Origin: Nematopogon swammerdamellus
Lineage: Eukaryota; Arthropoda; Insecta; Lepidoptera; Adelidae
Assembly (NCBI GenBank): GCA_946902875.1
Contig: OX336336.1
Location: forward strand, 7,224,545-7,288,544
DNA length: 64,000 nt
Direction: 5' to 3'
Part shown: piece by piece, positions 19,410-31,128 of the stretch
Layout: each line of letters starts with the position of its first letter
How positions within the stretch are numbered: the stretch's first letter is position 1
Notes under the pieces: generated by a model
The model's database searches: none
The model's input: only the letters and a program-made list of their open reading frames with translations
Told to the model about the DNA's origin: nothing
Position numbers and translations under genes: made by a program

Positions 19410-21880
19410 GAAGAGGCTGATTGGTGTTAACAATTGGTGTTATAGCGTTCTCTAGCTGTCTTATAACCCCGAAAGAGGCCCATTTTATACAGGTTAAGGT
19501 TCTTTAGTGACTTTACAATAGCGTTAGTAAGTGCTATAAGTGGGACAAGAGCTCTACAGTAGTGACGCTTAAACCTTGAGTTATATTAATTCAATATACC
19601 ACTTTAAGATCTAAAACAACCTGCCGTTAGCACCAATTTGTTTGTTTGGGAGGGAAACGAGTTCACCAGAGCAGCGGCCAGCTCTAAAACTGGCTCAATG
19701 TTACAACTATCCGTCTACTTATATGTTCCAGTGGTCTATCATTTTATGGTCGACGATGGTGAGCCGACGATGCTGAATTCACTTACTTGAAATCGTTTAT
19801 CCATTGTTTTATGCATACAATGTGAAAATGCAACAGATTATATCTCCCAATACAGCAGCGACAATTTGTGCTCTGTGATGTGAGTATGTGACGCGTGAAA
19901 TTTCACAAATCCCTCTACATGAGTAAATTATATGCGCCATCGCACGCCATCGCCTCCGGCGTGACGCATTTATAGATCGGTCCAATGAGCCCCGTGGACT
20001 AACCAGCTATTGTAATCCTAACACTATTTGTGGTTCACGAAGAATTCAAAATATAGAACTGCTTAGCTGTGATGAAGTGAAGATACATAACTTAAGTTCT
20101 CAAAAGCCTAATTTAAATAACAAAAGCGTGTTATGTTTCTCTGCGGCGAATTCTGCCGGTATAGGTTGGATGACAGGAATAACAGATGCAAGTTCCACAG
20201 AGAATTCATGGATACCTCCTTCCTTGTATAAGATACATACATTCCATTCTTACCTGTAGAACAGACCAAGTGACCCCTACAAATAGTCAGTGGCACAGAG
20301 ATGAACAGGAAACATTACCAAGTTAAAAACTACTACAATAATCATAATCTGAAAATACACAAAATTTTTCAGAGACAGCTTGTAACTTAAGTGTTGGTGA
20401 ATGCTGTAAAAATGATCACAATTTACATCAGATGGTTCTAAAAACGCACATATTCATAAGAATACGTGAGTTCACAGGTGTCACAGAGATAGACAATGCC
20501 TATTTGTAAATTCGCCTTTTTGTATACTTACACATTTATAATGACTTCAATTTCTCGACGAATGCCTCGTTTATTCTTTCGAATTCTTTGATTACAGTAC
20601 CTATTTCTATCTCGGGTTTTACGCAGATAATCCCAATATTTTCAGAGTTCTTGGTAATGTTTTCTGTATTTCGTCCATTATTTATTAATAATCCTTTACG
20701 TGTTCATCCCACGCTATTCTGAACTGATATATTTTCAGATTTATTCTCGTAATAGAAAACATTTCTGTAAATCATAGAGAAATAATAAGAAATCCCTGGT
20801 GTAAATGTTTTTCTTCGGCCGTTGCTGTTGCGAAAAACAAGTATTATATTATCTGTATGTGAAGGCAACCTCTTATATGCATTATGTAATCAAAGTCTGC
20901 TCATTATCATGAACTGATCATCACACCATGTAATCACAGATCCGAGCAGTAGTGACAATAAAGGAATGAAAGTGCATGCAAAATCGAATCAAGCTTTGAC
21001 TTACCTTCTAATAATCCTACTCAGCATGTAAACACTTGAATCCTCCAAGATTATCTGAATAAGAATGGTGACAAAGCTGAAGCAATAATGATAATGAATC
21101 TGCGGCAACCGGGTTGCCAGTTAATAATAAAATTACAATATTCAAATCGGCAGGTATGCGCATTTTCCGTCGATGGAATTTAAATATTAGTATGCGCGCC
21201 GAAACCGCACGCTGCTGGCTGACGTGGCTCTGGATAAGGACATTTGACAATGATTCGTGTTTGACAGATTTTGACGTGATGACGTCACGTCTTATAAATT
21301 GATGAACACCGGCTGCACACACGAAAAAGTGTCACGTTCCATCTGAGCCTGTGTGTGCAAGCGAGAGCGCGTAACAAGCGATAGAGAGGCACAATCGGTA
21401 TAGTCAAAGTTACCATGGAAACGTCTTAAGAAATAAAACTGTCAGGATCAGACAACAGAAGTTTATTGATGGCCAGTCACAAGATGATTAATCTTTCTAC
21501 TGGAAATATAATGACTGATCTTTGCTCTATGTACTACGATTATTCCACGTCATCACGTAAAATCTAAAATAATAAGGAAGATATGCCTATTTGTTTTTAA
21601 AACTAGTAACTCGACGACTTCCAAGAACCTAAAGTTGTGCCTAAGATTGGCTGGCAGACCATATTTTTCGGCAATGAATGCGGCTTCTATACTAAAAATA
21701 AGGCTACGGAGTACACTATAAGAAGACTATGGGTACAATAAGAATGATAAATATTATCACACTCGTGTTGAAATAGATGTTAATTGCTCTTGAGAAATGT
21801 TTTCAAACGTTTCAACAATTTCGAATATTTTATAACAACTAGGTATACGAAAATAAGTTCAGAGTTGCAAAACACAGCCA
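19410..21880. other. mostly unique, AT-rich; no exon confirmed
   Basis: I found no repeat family. A TGACGTCA (CRE core) at 21280-21287 is followed by TATAAA at 21293-21298, so a weak promoter is possible. Minus-strand ORF 21017-21322 and others are short and unrecognised. Confidence 0.35.
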
Positions 21881-21891
21881 ATTTCGTTCAC

Positions 21892-22028
21892 CTTCGAAAC
21901 GAGTGGAGATGATCCCGTCTTCGCCCGCGGCAAGCTCGTGTCGAGAGTCAAGATGTTAATTTCATTATCTACTCGAGGACCTTCGGATTTGGGAGGCCCT
22001 AGAAAAGGACGCTCGATCGAATCAACGT
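21892..22028 (-). CDS. candidate internal exon, unrecognised protein
   Basis: Minus strand: acceptor CCTCCTTTTCTCTCTAG ends at 22029, with an excellent pyrimidine tract. The donor is TTCGAAG|GTGAAC at 21892/21891. The 137-nt exon takes one base from the upstream exon and ends in phase 0, giving 45 codons: VDSIERPFLGPPKSEGPRVD, then a stretch ending LVSK. It is Pro- and Ser-rich, of low hydrophobicity, so probably a flexible segment. Phase fits the exon at 57295 upstream and those at 19010 or 18699 downstream. The frame happens to be open past both splice sites, so openness alone does not prove the borders. No similarity recognised. Confidence 0.5.
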
Positions 22029-22079
22029 CTAGAGAGAAAAGGAGGACACAAAGTAAATCTGGGGGCACCTTCCGACCAT

Positions 22080-23225
22080 AATTATCTCGTTTTCGTTTTA
22101 TAATCTGCTACAATGTCGGAGCGCTCGTCGTCGGTAGCGGTGGAGAAATGTAGCTCAATAACTTTGCATAATCCGTTGGTGGAAAGGATTAGCTGAGGAT
22201 CTGAAGTCTGCGTTGCCTTCTATTTTGTTTGCAACCTTATTACTTTTGGAAAATATTAACCTAACCTGACCTTTGGAATTCACTTTCGAGTGGGTGTTAT
22301 GTTTGTGTTAATTTTACATTATTCTAGGACTAAACAGAAATCAGAAATACTGAATGTTACTACTTATTAGATTTTACCACTGTGGGTCGTCCGCGTCGGC
22401 GTACATATTTAACCTTTATCCTGAATTTAATAATATATCCTAACCACACATTATACGTGTTACCTGCTGAGGAAATTTAATTGGGCCTTTCATTAACATG
22501 AAAGGAGGTAACGATTACCATGTGGATATGAAAAATATATTCCAATTTTACCATAGAAATATACAAGTTTTGTGAATCGAACGTTTCATAATGGCATATT
22601 CGTACTTTACCGTACTTTTCAAATTTTAGTTGAGAACTGCCACAATTTTAGAAAATTGATCTAGTCTTTATTGAAGGTTAGCTTACATAATTATTCTAAT
22701 TGGACTTAATAAACCCGTCCATTGTACTAGACTTGTTCGGGATTGTTCAAACTTGTATTGTCCATTACAATTGGCCCAGAACGGGGTTCTTTGATCACTA
22801 TTTCAATTTATCCCAAGTAAATACTATGTTTTAATATTTAGTCTTCGTTCCTTCAAATAACGTATTCATTTCATCGAGATCATCATTATACTTATTAATC
22901 GACTCCATTTGGTCGACAGGCCGGGATTTTGTTTAATATTTAACTAGTGTAAAATATTTATAAAGAGAGATATTCCTTTGTATGCGGGAACTTGCTGTAT
23001 TTATTTAGTAGAGGAATATTTTGCACAGTATCGTATTCTTCAACAACAAAACAGTTTTAGTTGAATTAAAGTTTGAGAGTTCTTTTTCTCTTCAGAATAT
23101 TTAAAAGACAATTTTTATTCTTTAACGAGTTTAGAAACAAGTTGTTCCTGTTTCTAGAATAATGTTCTATACTTGTGACGGTTTCATTGAAGAACGAAGT
23201 TTGTGTAATCCTATGGCTCATAATT
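22080..23225. other. no gene confirmed
   Basis: 22088-22192 is coding-like on both strands (a 27-codon plus-strand ORF starting MSERSSSVAVEK; a minus-strand frame preceded by acceptor ATCCTCAG) but no donor closes it. The rest is AT-rich and unique. Confidence 0.35.
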
Positions 23226-23234
23226 TGTCACTTA

Positions 23235-23413
23235 CGTACAATACCCGGCACTAAATAATGAACATCGAGCTTTAAAAAGAGACCATCCGGTTGTAGAGCG
23301 TCGTCCCTTTCGCACAAACTCGCACGTCTCTGTGGGACAGGGACAACGCTCTACAACCATATTGTCTCTTTCTAAAGCACGATGTTGATTATTTACATAG
23401 GTGGGTACTGTAA
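23235..23413. mobile_element. foldback element, about 180 bp, diverged
   Basis: Arms 23237-23308 and 23339-23412 are complementary at roughly four positions in five, including GGTTGTAGAGCG facing CGCTCTACAACC. The loop is about 30 nt. Non-coding; an older foldback than those at 15937 or 38657. Confidence 0.6.
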
Positions 23414-23431
23414 AATTTAGGAACACACGAT

Positions 23432-23600
23432 TATCAAGCAGCAAAAAAAGGCAAGAAGAATGTTACTGCATGACTGTGTAAGGACGACCATCTCAACGCG
23501 AGAGGTGGCTACCCTGTCGCCCTTTATCATATATCCTTAGTCGCTTTTAACAAAACGGACGAAGAGAGTTGCTGTGGGCCTTTCTTTTCAAGTACCTACG
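23432..23600 (-). repeat. rep-C, 5' half, diverged
   Basis: ATCAAGCAGCAAAAAAAGGC, CGAGAGGTGGCTACCCTGTC and AGTCGCTTTTAACAAAACGG, the reverse family order, truncated beyond the GCAGCAAG region. Confidence 0.6.
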
Positions 23601-23604
23601 TATT

Positions 23605-24071
23605 TATACAGGTTGTCGCCGGACAGGTGTAGTTCCTTTAAGGAGGCTATTCTACGCCTTGTACCAAAAGCACTAGTGAAAGAATTTTTTAAATATGTGC
23701 TTTCATTAAACTTTTAGGATTTTCTAACAAACTAAATGCATACTACAATGTGTGGGCGCCTTTTGACCGCGCGACTGTGAAACTGTCGGGGCGCGAGCGG
23801 TACGCGGGCGGGGCGGGCTATCTGTTCGCGCTCACTTGCGTCGCGTCCCGTCGGTATTCCCGCTGCCCACTGCCCCGCGCCCCGCGCGCGCCCGATTAGA
23901 GCATTACAACATTACACTACATTAATAACTTTAAAAATGTATATCTCCGCAACAGGCGTACCTAGAACCCTACTTCTCTTACTAATTATGTTTGTTACAA
24001 AGCGTATAATAAATATAAATACTGGTGTAATTCCTTAGAGGAACTACAGCAGTCCGGGGACACCCTGTATA
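23605..24071. mobile_element. 467-bp TIR element with GC-rich core
   Basis: TATACAGGTTGTCGCCGGAC faces GTCCGGGGACACCCTGTATA; then AGGTGTAGTTCCTTTAAGGA faces TTCCTTAGAGGAACTACAGC. Its core (23750-23890) is strongly CpG-rich. No transposase. Superfamily not determined. Confidence 0.65.
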
Positions 24072-24079
24072 AAGAGAAT

Positions 24080-24545
24080 TAACAGTATTATTTACAATAA
24101 TTGAGCACCTAAATTATGTATGTAGATATGTAAGTATATATTCTATATTGTACACCAATTCATTAAAATTACGTACCATAGGCGATCATAATCTTTGTGA
24201 TATGGGAGTAGTAAGGACATGCAGGCGAACAAGAATTTTTTGTAACAATCTTTTAGATTGTATAGAAATATACTAGAAATAATACATAAATACTAAGTAT
24301 GTTATATAATATTTGATAGACTTACATATACTTAATGTAAGTACATAAATCAATTACTTAAGTGCTACAATTACACTGACAAAAATGTATAAAGCATTTA
24401 AAAAATCCACAAAAATTAAACATAAGTTTCATCATTCTTCCAACAGAACGGCAATCGGAGGCCGCCTTCCCTCACCCGGGACGCAACTAGTTGCTCTCTT
24501 CTCCTTTTATGCGTTTTTGTCTTAGCAACGTCATTCCTACTTATT
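24080..24545. other. no gene seen; AT-rich
   Basis: No element or exon recognised. Confidence 0.35.
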
Positions 24546-24546
24546 A

Positions 24547-25009
24547 TTTTTAACCGACTTCAAAAAAGGAGGAGGTTCTATGTTCGGCTGTATGTATTTT
24601 TTTTTATGTATGTTCAGCAATATCTTCCCCAATTGTGAACCGATTTCGATGATTCTTTTTGTGTTCGGTTCATAACGATATACATACATATTCATAAATA
24701 TTTTTAGTTACAAACCGACTTCAACCCCTTTTCAAAAGAAAAATAATAATCGAAATCGGTTGGTGTGAATTATGCGCCCATGCTTATGCAAAAAGAGTTT
24801 GATGATTTTCTCATGGATCTAATCTACACCACTTGATCAAATTTATATGGGACTACTCCTAAGGGTACCTTACGAGTAGTCCCATACTAATTACCCTTTC
24901 TAATAACAATAATCGAAATCGGTCCACCTGCTAAGGAATTATCGCTGAACATAAATATTAAAAATTCCGATGTATGGAGATACTCCTCCTTTTTTTAAGT
25001 CGGTTAAAA
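24547..25009. mobile_element. 463-bp element with inverted ends
   Basis: TTTTAACCGACTTCAAAAAA at the left and TTTTTTTAAGTCGGTTAAAA at the right are inverted copies, each followed inward by a GGAGGAG block. Inside are a second partial copy (24711-24765) and a 12-bp hairpin ATGGGACTACTC (24847-24858, 24874-24885). Such termini are common in lepidopteran repeats. Non-coding. Confidence 0.6.
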
Positions 25010-25381
25010 TAAAAACAGTAGCTACCTTCGCATTCAGCTTTCCCCACCAACGACGCCCAACGCAGAAAAATCTTTTATCATCACGAGCCAAGCATACTTC
25101 ACATACGTTTTTACCTTTATTAGAGGAAAGTACAAATCGTTAAGTCGCTTCGAAAGATTAAGACAGTAATAAAGGGGCCCGTTTACGGCATTCCGCGAGG
25201 TAACAGCGCCATACGAGATTAGATTAGCTCTCCCCTGATAGCATTAGTTCAGCTATGTCTAGGCAAGGCAGCTTTAAGCTTTCGATTAAATTTATCAGTA
25301 CAAAAGAGCTCTAGAAATTGAGTTACAAAACGTTTTCTATAGATGTATGCAGGATTTTTAATGTTTCTACCATTTTGTCAT

Positions 25382-25750
25382 CCTCGATAGCTCAGTGGTG
25401 CGGTCGGTCGACTGTTATTAAGCAGCCCTGAGCGCGGTCAGTACTTGGATGCATGACCGCTCAACCGTTGGAGGCTGACCGTGGTTCGGATTCCACGTAA
25501 AACTGTAGGTCCCTTCCCTTCTTACCTTACTAGCTGGTAGGGTTTATCCCGGCCGGGTTAGTGCCACCGCATTGAACGAAACGTCGTCTGTCGAAACGGC
25601 TAGGTAAATAGTTCTTGTTTTCCGTCCAGTGTAGCCGACATGAAATGAAGGGAAGCACTGACATGGCACCTAATTCATCCGGTGTTATGGGCTGACATCG
25701 CGGATGGTGCAGGTGATGTAGCTAACGGTGTCAGTTTAAAAAAAAAAAAT
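25382..25750 (+). repeat. SINE-A, full length
   Basis: Head CTCGATAGCTCAGTGGTGCG, second promoter block GTGGTTCGGATTCCACG, body and A-tail all present. Carries the ATGAAATGAAGGG variant also found at 33290 and 49370, so those three form a subfamily. Confidence 0.85.
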
Positions 25751-25904
25751 TAGTCATAGGAAGTTACTCTTGAAATTGAAGTCAAAAGGTAAAAGGTACT
25801 GTTATACTTAGCACACTGCATCTCTCCTCGTGCATGTCCTAAAATGCGACTAAAGGTCTGAACTGAAGGACTAAGGACTAACTAAGATACTAAAGGTAAA
25901 CTCT

Positions 25905-26080
25905 GGAACGCTCTCACTGCCCATATATTTCCCCCAAGAAAAGTCTCTGGTCCTTTAAGAGGGGCACCTGTCAGGCCGGCATGACATTCGTAACCTCCGC
26001 ACAGGACCGAATGTCCATGCGTGTCGTTAGACACCTTATGCGTGGCTCGGCGCCACATGCCCGCTTTTAATAAAATAAAA
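25905..26080 (+). pseudogene. LINE-J ORF2 C-terminus, frameshifted
   Basis: TGGAACGCTCTCACTGCCCA (WNALTAHI), then FPPK and the 3' region with GTCAGGCCGGCATGACATTC and GTCGTTAGACACCTTATGCG. Several frameshifts. Confidence 0.65.
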
Positions 26081-26210
26081 GGGAGAGGTGGCTAGCCTGT
26101 CGCCCTTTAGCACGGCTCCTTGTCCTTATGCCTTAGTTGCATTTTACGACAGGCACGGGAAGATATGCACTGGGGCTCTTCTTTTAAAGTACCGGCCCCA
26201 CACAGTACAT
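26081..26210 (-). repeat. rep-C, 5' third
   Basis: GAGAGGTGGCTAGCCTGTCG to CCGGCCCCACACAGTAC, directly abutting the LINE-J tail. Confidence 0.7.
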
Positions 26211-26569
26211 GTTCAGAATATTTCAAAATATAAATATACCATATAGTGCACTTCTGCCAGTAACGACGGCTGGCGCTAAGGTGCAGAATAAAGGAAGAGA
26301 ATAGCGTTAAGAACCCACTGCGTTTAACGAGTATCGCAGAGGAGTAAAGCGAGCCGGCACCTTAGCACGTTAATGGTCCCCGGAGATGTTCCATTCGGCG
26401 TTGGCAGACCGCACGCCGCGCGTAATGGCCTCGCGGACTAATGCGCCGTGATCTGCGCCGCCGTTCGGCGTAGCCAGTACGTAACTTATACGTATTGTAT
26501 TTCGCTGCGCCCGCTGAATTGGTGTGCAAGAACAAAATTAGCCAGCCATCGGTGGTAACCTTAGTGCAT

Positions 26570-26728
26570 ATTGGAGGGAAGTACAGCCTGGGGATTTTCA
26601 AAAGGGACGTGGCTCTTGTCAGGCCGGCATGGCATTCGCAATGCCCATGCATGTCCATGGACATCGTTAGACACCTTATTCGTAAGTGAAACGATGTCAC
26701 ATGTCGCGCTTTCCATAAAAGTGTAGCT
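26570..26728 (+). pseudogene. LINE-J 3' end
   Basis: AGTACAGCCTGGGGATTTTC (YSLGIFK), GGCATGGCATTCGCAATGCC and CGTTAGACACCTTATTCGTA, then a near-A tail at 26717. Confidence 0.65.
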
Positions 26729-26732
26729 TATT

Positions 26733-26800
26733 TACAGCTCGTGGTCGGGGCGTCTCTTGCGAGAGGTCCCAGGTTCGAATCCTGTCGGGGTGTACCGGCG
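26733..26800 (+). repeat. tRNA-like SINE head
   Basis: CTCTTGCGAGAGGTCCCAGG then GTTCGAATCCTGTCGGGGTG: a stem and a perfect B-box. The 5' A-box end is degraded, so not a functional tRNA. Confidence 0.5.
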
Positions 26801-26884
26801 GGAATGCTCGATTATTATATTTGTATTCCTTATGATACCTTTTCAACGATATGCCATATGATGGATGAACTTAAATTGTTTTTT

Positions 26885-27010
26885 TTTTCCTTTCTAATTT
26901 GCCCCCAAACTTACCCAAAAATAGAAATTCGTTCATTAACGCTATGCAAATTTTTGGTCCAGTAGATTCTGAGAAAATAGGGTGTGACAGACGAACAGAC
27001 GGCTGACGGA
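26885..27010. repeat. interspersed repeat, paired with 1830-2030
   Basis: TTGCCCCCAAACTTACCC, GAAATTCGTTCATTAACG and GTGTGACAGACGAACAGACG align in order with the earlier copy. Confidence 0.4.
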
Positions 27011-27239
27011 GAACATTGTGTGTCGATGTCAAGTCTGGCGTTATTTACATAAACAATCCCAAAAGTTTCGCGAGGAAATTATAGTATAACCCCGAAACCC
27101 TAATATCATCAATCAGAATCGTTCTCATTTGTCTGGCGCTACAGAAGCATTGATATTCCATACTAGGCTAGTTGGCTAACTCATACATTAATAAAGATTC
27201 CTCGTGAAATAAAGACATTTCGTTGACTTTTATAATTAT

Positions 27240-27320
27240 GGACAGACAGACAGACGGACATACAAGGGTTGTAGGCTTAGTAATAGAGTTCCGTACGGGG
27301 TACGGAAACCTTAAAATTAC
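27240..27320 (+). repeat. rep-G 3' end
   Basis: GACAGACAGACAGACGGACA, GGCTTAGTAATAGAG, then TACGGAAACCTTAAAA, the family's 3' terminus. Confidence 0.6.
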
Positions 27321-27329
27321 GTCTCACGG

Positions 27330-27700
27330 ACGAACCGATTTGGATGCGATTTAAAAAAACAACTTGAAATAAAAGTTATATATGAACATGTACATTGATA
27401 GTCCTTAGCAAACATTTCGCAGGGCACTTAAGCGGAACATTTTAAAGTTACGACTGAGCGTTGAGTGAAAATCATTTTATCGGAGATATATATAAGCGTC
27501 TAGGTATGTCGTCCGCAATGGCCGTTCCCAATAAATAGAGCGGCTTTAAGTGCACGCAACACTTTATGAGTCATATCCTTAACTGCCTGCGCCCGAGCAC
27601 AAGGATATCAGGATGTAAAGATAATACTGCTCGTATCTATTGCTACATTGTAGTGATAGAGACGAGCTCTGTTACACTGATAAAGTATGCATTTACATAT
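27330..27700. other. no gene seen
   Basis: No repeat family recognised; short plus-strand ORF 27566-27793 runs into the Helitron and is spurious. Confidence 0.35.
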
Positions 27701-27705
27701 TTCCT

Positions 27706-27935
27706 ACTAGATTTTGCCCGTGGCTTCGCTCGCATAGCATATGTTCAATGTCCATCCCCGAAGTTCCATTCTAAATATTGGTCAAATAATTAAAAAAATC
27801 GGATGGGTATTTTTGGAGATTACCTCCTACCAAAGAGTTTGTATTACGTCGCTGGCGACTAATACAAACTCTTTGCCTCCTACATCCAAACTCACAAACT
27901 TACGAACTTACAAACTTTACCTCTTTCTAATATTA
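27706..27935 (-). mobile_element. non-autonomous Helitron with hairpin insertion
   Basis: Reverse 3' terminus ACTAGATTTTGCCCGTGGCT at the left. The right end reads CTCTTTCTAATATTA, as at 35612. Its interior matches 35480-35612. It is interrupted by a 45-bp hairpin at 27831-27875. Confidence 0.65.
27823..27883. mobile_element. 45-bp palindromic insert with 8-bp target duplication (micro-MITE)
   Basis: CAAAGAGTTTGTATTA (27831-27846) is exactly inverted at 27860-27875; the 13-nt centre is itself nearly palindromic. CCTCCTAC flanks it on both sides. The related Helitron at 35565 has one CCTTCTAA at that place and no hairpin, so this is an insertion. The CAAAG end and the 8-bp duplication suit hAT. 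Confidence 0.75.
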
Positions 27936-27949
27936 CAGAAATATACCTG

Positions 27950-28270
27950 TTCGGTGGGGTCGGTACTTAAAAAGAATAGCCCCACTGCATCTCTCCCCAT
28001 GCATGTCGTAAAAGGCGACTAAGGGATAAGGACAAGATGCCGTGCTAAAGGGCGACAGGCTCGCCACCTCTAACCTTGGCACGGTACTTCCATCGAGTCA
28101 TGCAGCAGGTGGGTCTTCGGGCCTTACTTGCTGCTTGATCGATTGAATCTTGTTCGAATACTTTGCGAAACGTGGTGGTCGGTGTTGTGCTGTAATTTAC
28201 AAGAGTTCTTGCAGCACAACACCGATTACTCTGCTTACCCCGATTGTCGGGATTCAGCTTGTGTGATAGG
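27950..28270 (+). repeat. rep-C, near full length
   Basis: GGTACTTAAAAAGAATAGCC, CACTGCATCTCTCCCCATGC, GCACGGTACTTCCATCGAGT and ACAACACCGATTACTCTGCT in order. Confidence 0.8.
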
Positions 28271-28285
28271 TACCTGTTCAGTCAT

Positions 28286-28546
28286 GTTGGAAGAATGGAT
28301 GATAGGAGACTAACGAAAGAAATTTATTAAGCAAATGTGAGTGGAAGATTCGGTACGGGTCACCCTAGACGCACGTACCTGGACCAGATCGGGCATCTGC
28401 TCAAAAAGGGTCAAGTGCGTAGTACCCGTAACCGACGAGCATGCATGAAGAAAATTATAGGAGTGACAGAGGCGGCAGAGGTGTGTCAGGATCGTGGCAC
28501 GTGGAGATCCGTTGTCTCTGCCTACCCCACCGGGAAACAGGCGTGA
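28286..28546 (+). pseudogene. non-LTR retrotransposon ORF2 C-terminus, one in-frame stop
   Basis: Encodes RMDDRRLTKEIY, a TAA stop, then ANVSGRFGTGHPRRTYLDQI, and GQVRSTRNRRACMKK, ending in SAYPTGKQA and TGA. The GRPRRTY and N-R-R-A-C-M pattern is familiar as the C-terminal tail of insect non-LTR ORF2 proteins. A single lesion makes it the best-preserved LINE ORF in the window. It follows rep-C with only about 15 bp between. Confidence 0.65.
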
Positions 28547-28659
28547 CGCTATGTATGCATGTATACCTGTGTAACTTCGAGTACTGTGCTTTTTAGGTTT
28601 CTGTATCTGTACGGAAGCCCTGATTGGCTACATTAGAATATACATACACTTCTCAAATC

Positions 28660-28860
28660 ATTCTGCAGTCCTCCCGACCTTCAGCGGTATGGAACCACTG
28701 ATTGCCTCCGACCGACGACGTACTTAATGCCGTCGTCCCACCTTGCGGTTGGTACTCCCATAATCGGTTCCCTGTCCATGGCCGCCAATGTAGCATCCGT
28801 TTACTCCAACGGTCGTCGTCTCGTCGACTGACGTGCCCAGCTCACTGACATTTATATTAT
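28660..28860 (-). pseudogene. LINE-R ORF2 C-terminal remnant
   Basis: Reverse blocks: CCTCCCGACCTTCAGCGGTA, CGACGTACTTAATGCCGTCG, CGTTTACTCCAACGGTCGTC. Frameshifts throughout. Confidence 0.65.
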
Positions 28861-28899
28861 ACACGAAAATAAAAAGATCTTTAAACAGGTATGAAATTT

Positions 28900-29350
28900 G
28901 TACCAATAAATGAGACCGTAAAATACGCTACGTACACTGTGTAAGTATCTCCGGTCCGTCGTCGTACCCGAGATTTTTATTTACTCCCAAGGAGCGAGCA
29001 TCTTCCGAGAAAATTAATTCAGTCGGCGAGCTAACTCGGCCGTCGCTATGCACCATTATCTGGCAGCGAGGGAACACACCTCATTAAACAGCTTAGAAAA
29101 GGCGTACAAAATAACGAGGAAAAACAGCCTGAAAGACCGGATTGAGAGAAATTTATGGAGACCCCGAAAGTAATTAAAATTCGCGCTTGCCTACTTGCTG
29201 TACTTACTATGTATAACCTTTGGTGCATGAGCTCAATTCCAAGTTGATGGCGACGAAACATTGTATCCTTTATCAAACGAGTACTACATAAAAAAAATAA
29301 AAAAATAATAACTGGACTTCGAATAAAAACGACTGGCACCAGGACACAGG
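28900..29350. other. no gene seen
   Basis: Fairly unique; the 128-codon minus-strand frame 29046-29432 overlaps rep-G at its start and has no recognisable domain. Confidence 0.35.
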
Positions 29351-29354
29351 AGGA

Positions 29355-29645
29355 AAAAACCGGCCAAGTGCGAGTCGGACTCGCGCAACGGAGTTTCCGC
29401 ACCACAAAATAAAATTGAAAAAAAAAACACATTTCTTGTATGGGAACCGCCCTTAATTTTTAAATTTTTAAATTTTTTATTATTTGTTATATCCGCCATA
29501 ATAACACATATTCTGTAAAAATTTCAACCGGCTACCTATTACGGTTCCAAAGATACAGCAGTAGAACAGATAGACAGACAGACAGACAAAGGGCGTAGGC
29601 TTAGTAATACGTAGGTCCGTACGGGATATGGAAACCTAAAAATGC
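29355..29645 (+). repeat. rep-G, near complete
   Basis: AAGTGCGAGTCGGACTCGCG (head), CATTTCTTGTATGGGAACCG (middle), GTAAAAATTTCAACCGGCTA, (GACA)n and TACGGGATATGGAAACCTAA (end). Confidence 0.75.
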
Positions 29646-29649
29646 TTAA

Positions 29650-31125
29650 TCGGGCTTTATGGATTTTAAAATTACAGATAATTGAGCCATTTATATTCCG
29701 TCATTGAAATCCTTCTACACACCTGACTGACTTACGTTATTTGCTACTGCTGTGTCCGGGGTTTTTTGTTTGTTTTTCGCAATTCGCAATCAGGTTTTAA
29801 AATTTTCATATAAGTTTATTTAAACAAGAATGTATATTTTATTGAAATTGTCGTTTGACAATATGCCGCATAGCATCCATAATAATATGTCACTCGTTGT
29901 ACTATGATAAATAGTTAGACACCTTATTTATTCAAATCCATTCCGCCGTTTCGGAGTTACGACAGAAAAAAGAAACTCAACCACTCACTCACCCACCCAC
30001 ATACATACAACAAAGTGAAACAAATTGCACTTCTAAACGTTCGCAGTCGGATAAAAAGCAGTATCTGTCGTATGATTGATTGTATGTACGTTCGCTTATA
30101 ACTCGAGAACGGCTCAACATATTTACAAGCGGTTTCATCTAAGTAGTTCAATATAATGTCCGTAATGCTTATAGGCTATGTGACATCACGCTGACATAAA
30201 TAAGGGCTGAGCAGTGGTGTTGGAAGCCATGAAAGCCGGAGAATAGAAGATAATATGATTTCTTCTTTCAAGCTCTGACTGTTTAACTGCCGTTTGTGGA
30301 GATGTGTGTTAGGACGTTTTGAGCCAAAAGCATGTCCCATCTTCTTGGGTACTGCGCGCCACATTTGACTGTAAACTTGGAATTAAATAGCAAATGCGCG
30401 GTTAGCAAGACTTACGATTTCCTTTTTTCGGGTCAATAAATAAATATTCGAGTTCTTCGATAGCTTCTCTTTCATTAAACACGTACTTTATGTATTATTT
30501 CTTTATTTATTTTATTATCTATTGTCAGCTTCCCGCCACTTTGAATTTCCTATTTCTACATCTGTGTTCTTCTATGCCGTTGTAATAGGCAACATCTTTC
30601 TGTCTATGGCTAAACTAAAAAACGCCTGATCCGATTCACGTGCAGTTTTCACTAATTCAATCGGGATCGTTATGAACAATGTACCATCACGATATTTCTC
30701 TATAGGGCTGAGCAGAGAACGCGTAAAAAACGCGTTTCCGTGAAGAAAAATCGTAGGTACTCGACGTAACTACAGGAGGAGCTTATGGAAAAATTATCGG
30801 AAGCCTAAAAGGGCGTTGAGAGGCGTTGCCCGATGTATAAATATAAAAAAATTTGCCACGCAATTAAGGATCTGAAAAGGCTAAGTGTTTCGCTCTCATT
30901 AAAGGCTGTAATGAACGCAGACCTTTTTCACGTCGCTAGATCAAGTTACTTACAGCAAGATACCTAGAAAATTAGACTAATGAAATTTATAAAAGTCTAT
31001 TTCCATTGCTGATGACATGTTTTTCAGATTTTTGGACTTAAAGCATATTGGTTTGTTTCAGATTCGGGATGGATTAGCAGAGATTAACAGCAAAGGTAAT
31101 ATTTGAAAAAATTTAATAGTTATTT
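29650..31125. other. no gene seen; unique to weakly repetitive
   Basis: A phrase ATAACTCGAGAACGGCTCAA (30100-30119) is a common lepidopteran repeat motif. CACTCACTCACCCACCCACA near 29982 is low complexity. No exon found. Confidence 0.35.
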
Positions 31126-31128
31126 AAA

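Noticed and set aside
20536..20640. Minus-strand frame ending in EAFVEKLKSL and TAA
   Set aside because: Coding-like in composition, but only about 34 codons after an in-frame TGA, with no acceptor between them.
21280..21298. CRE plus TATA box promoter
   Set aside because: Both motifs are present, but no exon follows on either strand and the region is AT-rich enough for TATAAA by chance; left as a note in the gap entry.
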